Shown here: piece by piece, positions 62,801 to 64,000 of the stretch
How the letters are laid out: every line of letters starts with the position of its first letter
Position numbering within the stretch: position 1 is the stretch's first letter
Source of the DNA: Bedellia somnulentella
Taxonomy: Eukaryota > Arthropoda > Insecta > Lepidoptera > Bedelliidae
Length of the DNA stretch: 64,000 bases
Assembly: GCA_963576735.1 (NCBI GenBank)
Contig: OY755174.1
Location: forward strand, 1,984,001 to 2,048,000
Direction of reading: 5' to 3'
The notes under the pieces: generated by a model
What the model was told of the DNA's origin: nothing
The model's input: the letters and a program-made list of their open reading frames with translations, nothing else
Database searches by the model: none
Translations under genes and position numbers: made by a program

Positions 62801-63831
62801 GAGAGCCCAATTGACGATGTCACTTGAAGTTCTTCCTCCATTATATTCTTCTGCCGAGTCGAAGGTCTTCTTGCCGGCTGGGAAGAACTTGATGGTCGGG
62901 TAGCCTTGCACTTGGAAACGAGAGGCAATCGTTGTATGGACAGTCGCGTCTAGAGCTCCTAGTTTTACCTGGTGAATAGAGGTTTATATCTTTAGCTTGT
63001 TATGGGTTCTGTTCTCAATAATATATCTTTTAAATCTGGAGTAGAAGGAGATTTAGACTTATATTTAAAACCTGATTGACCCGAGATGTGAGAGCTGTAC
63101 AGGTGAAAATAAGGAGACCTTGAAAGAGAAAAGTTCTTTAAATGTAAAAGCTTGAAGGTATACTGTTAATAAAAATAGTATACTAAGGTATATGTATAGT
63201 AAACTATACTGTAAATATAAAAATATAGAAATTTTGTGAGACATTTACTTAGCAGATTTTGAAACAATCAATTCCATTTGCTTCTGATTTAGTTAGCGTT
63301 ATTGTTCTTGCTTGTGTTGTAAGCAAAATAAATATATCAATCATGTATGTATTCATATAATCACAACTATTATCATGTGTAAATATTTGTTGTTACGTTT
63401 GTTTCTTGTTGTTTCCACACATTACCTAGTTGTCAAGGTATTTTTTATAAATAGTTAAATTATTCTAAACTTCCCAACTTATAGGGAAATACCATTCAAA
63501 TAGCAAAGTCGAGCTTTCATGTTGATAACACTGAGTAACACAACTAGTATTTTCAAGTTTTAATATTTTATGCTATGACTGTATATTGTAACTGATAAGT
63601 AATAAATGTTTTTATCACACACCTCGGCATTTATTATATATCCTATATTTCGAATTTAGTAGTAAGCTGTATACCAACCTTGCCCTTAAGTTCACCAGCT
63701 GCCTTAGCCCAGTGTGGTTCCAGGTTCTTGCAGTGTCCACACCACGGGGCATAGAACTCTACCAGCCATATGTCTTCGCTGTCCAACACTGTCTCGCGGA
63801 AGTTGCTGTCTGTCAGTGTGATCACATCAGA
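59824..63831 (-). CDS. PDIA6: protein disulfide isomerase A6 / P5, 3' exons (5' end outside window)
   Basis: ER-lumen thiol oxidoreductase that forms and rearranges disulfides. Exons in coding order: 63679-63831, 62759-62968, 62165-62319, 60795-60953 and 59824-59980, with all phases matching. This part encodes the second thioredoxin domain with the active site [20 protein letters not shown] (CGHC), the cis-proline loop [16 protein letters not shown], the [16 protein letters not shown] helix, the inactive b-like domain ([52 protein letters not shown]) and an acidic tail ending KDEL, the ER retrieval signal. The order and the [19 protein letters not shown] segment are typical of PDIA6. The first thioredoxin domain and signal peptide are beyond the right edge. 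Introns hold a MITE, LINE and SINE fragments and a short tandem duplication. Confidence 0.93.
61095..61165 (+). repeat. SINE-C tail fragment
   Basis: CTTTATTTATTAGTAATAGT, CCTCACATGAGG and TTTTCATGACCAAAACATT match the 3' tail of the SINE-C family. The head is absent. Confidence 0.6.
61190..61300 (+). repeat. RTE-like LINE 3' fragment
   Basis: AGCAGGTTTGCCAGTATCAT, TCCCTGTCGAACCCAACGGG and ATGGAGTGAGTGTATGTATG correspond to the last 100 bp of the LINE at 10721-11359. Confidence 0.6.
61402..61595. mobile_element. 194-bp Harbinger-type MITE
   Basis: The ends AGAGCTTATTCCATT (left) and its complement (right) form TIRs. TTA flanks both sides (61399-61401 and 61596-61598), the 3-bp duplication of PIF/Harbinger. 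Internal TCTGAATTCAGACGTC-type inverted words add secondary structure. It lies in a PDIA6 intron. Confidence 0.75.
61945..62135 (+). repeat. imperfect tandem duplication, about 104-bp unit
   Basis: TTTCTCTCATATATGCCATG ... AGGGTAGTGCACTAGAC and TTTCTCTCATATGTGCCAAG ... AGGGTAGTTCACTAGAC are two adjacent copies inside a PDIA6 intron, about 25 bp from an exon end. Confidence 0.7.
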
Positions 63832-64000
63832 CTGAAACAAAATGTAATGATTTAAGGATATTGCATGTTTGGGTTGTCAACAGACAACACAATAAAAACT
63901 GTGTGATAAAACTATAACAGCAAATTACAAATTGCTGAAACTTCTTTTCGATCACATAGTGTATGAGTTAAAAAATATGACTTTTACACTATATATATAT

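Overview
The window looks like a stretch of a lepidopteran nuclear genome. The evidence is AT-rich introns and intergenic DNA, two ZAD-type C2H2 zinc-finger genes (an arthropod family), spliced genes with GT/AG introns, and a dense load of interspersed repeats of lepidopteran character: tRNA-derived SINEs, RTE-like and CR1/jockey-like LINE remnants, Helitrons ending in CTAG, Harbinger, mariner and hAT elements, and MITEs. The species cannot be named from sequence alone. All product names rest on reading translations and motifs by eye; no database search was run.

Gene layout, left to right. (1) A ZAD zinc-finger gene on + (791-7705, six exons, nine C2H2 fingers). (2) A second ZAD zinc-finger gene on - (9655-17761, seven exons, nine fingers), tail-to-tail with the first and sharing the first intron position. 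(3) An intronless GALK2-like galactokinase/GalNAc kinase on + (19117-20589). (4) A large transposon-rich block (about 20.7-33.1 kb) with nested SINEs, a Harbinger element, a disrupted mariner, two Helitrons, and a LINE interrupted by a 1.5-kb element carrying a 5S-rRNA-like unit and a minisatellite. (5) A frameshifted fragment of an unidentified helical-protein gene (33488-34449). (6) eIF2B delta on + (37388-50815 visible; the first coding exon was not found), whose seventh intron holds decayed copies of its two neighbouring exons. (7) Intronless ribophorin I (OST subunit) on - (51508-52905). (8) A two-exon gene for a 114-residue single-pass membrane protein on + (55729-56148). (9) The 3' part of a PDIA6/P5-type protein disulfide isomerase on - (59824-63831), whose 5' end lies beyond the window.

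The host genes do not form an operon-like unit. Two (ribophorin I and PDIA6) serve the endoplasmic reticulum (N-glycosylation and disulfide formation), eIF2B delta controls translation initiation, and the GALK2-like enzyme phosphorylates a hexose. The zinc-finger pair looks like a local inverted duplication of DNA-binding regulators.

The strongest items for a second look are: the array of mostly synonymously diverged exon copies inside eIF2B delta; a 3'-terminal stem-loop plus GGCGTGA-type tail shared by one LINE and two SINE families; a SINE that carries an inverted copy of its own 3' end at its 5' end, with 13-bp target duplications; and a 5S-rRNA-like Pol III unit with a T-run terminator inside a 1.5-kb transposable element.
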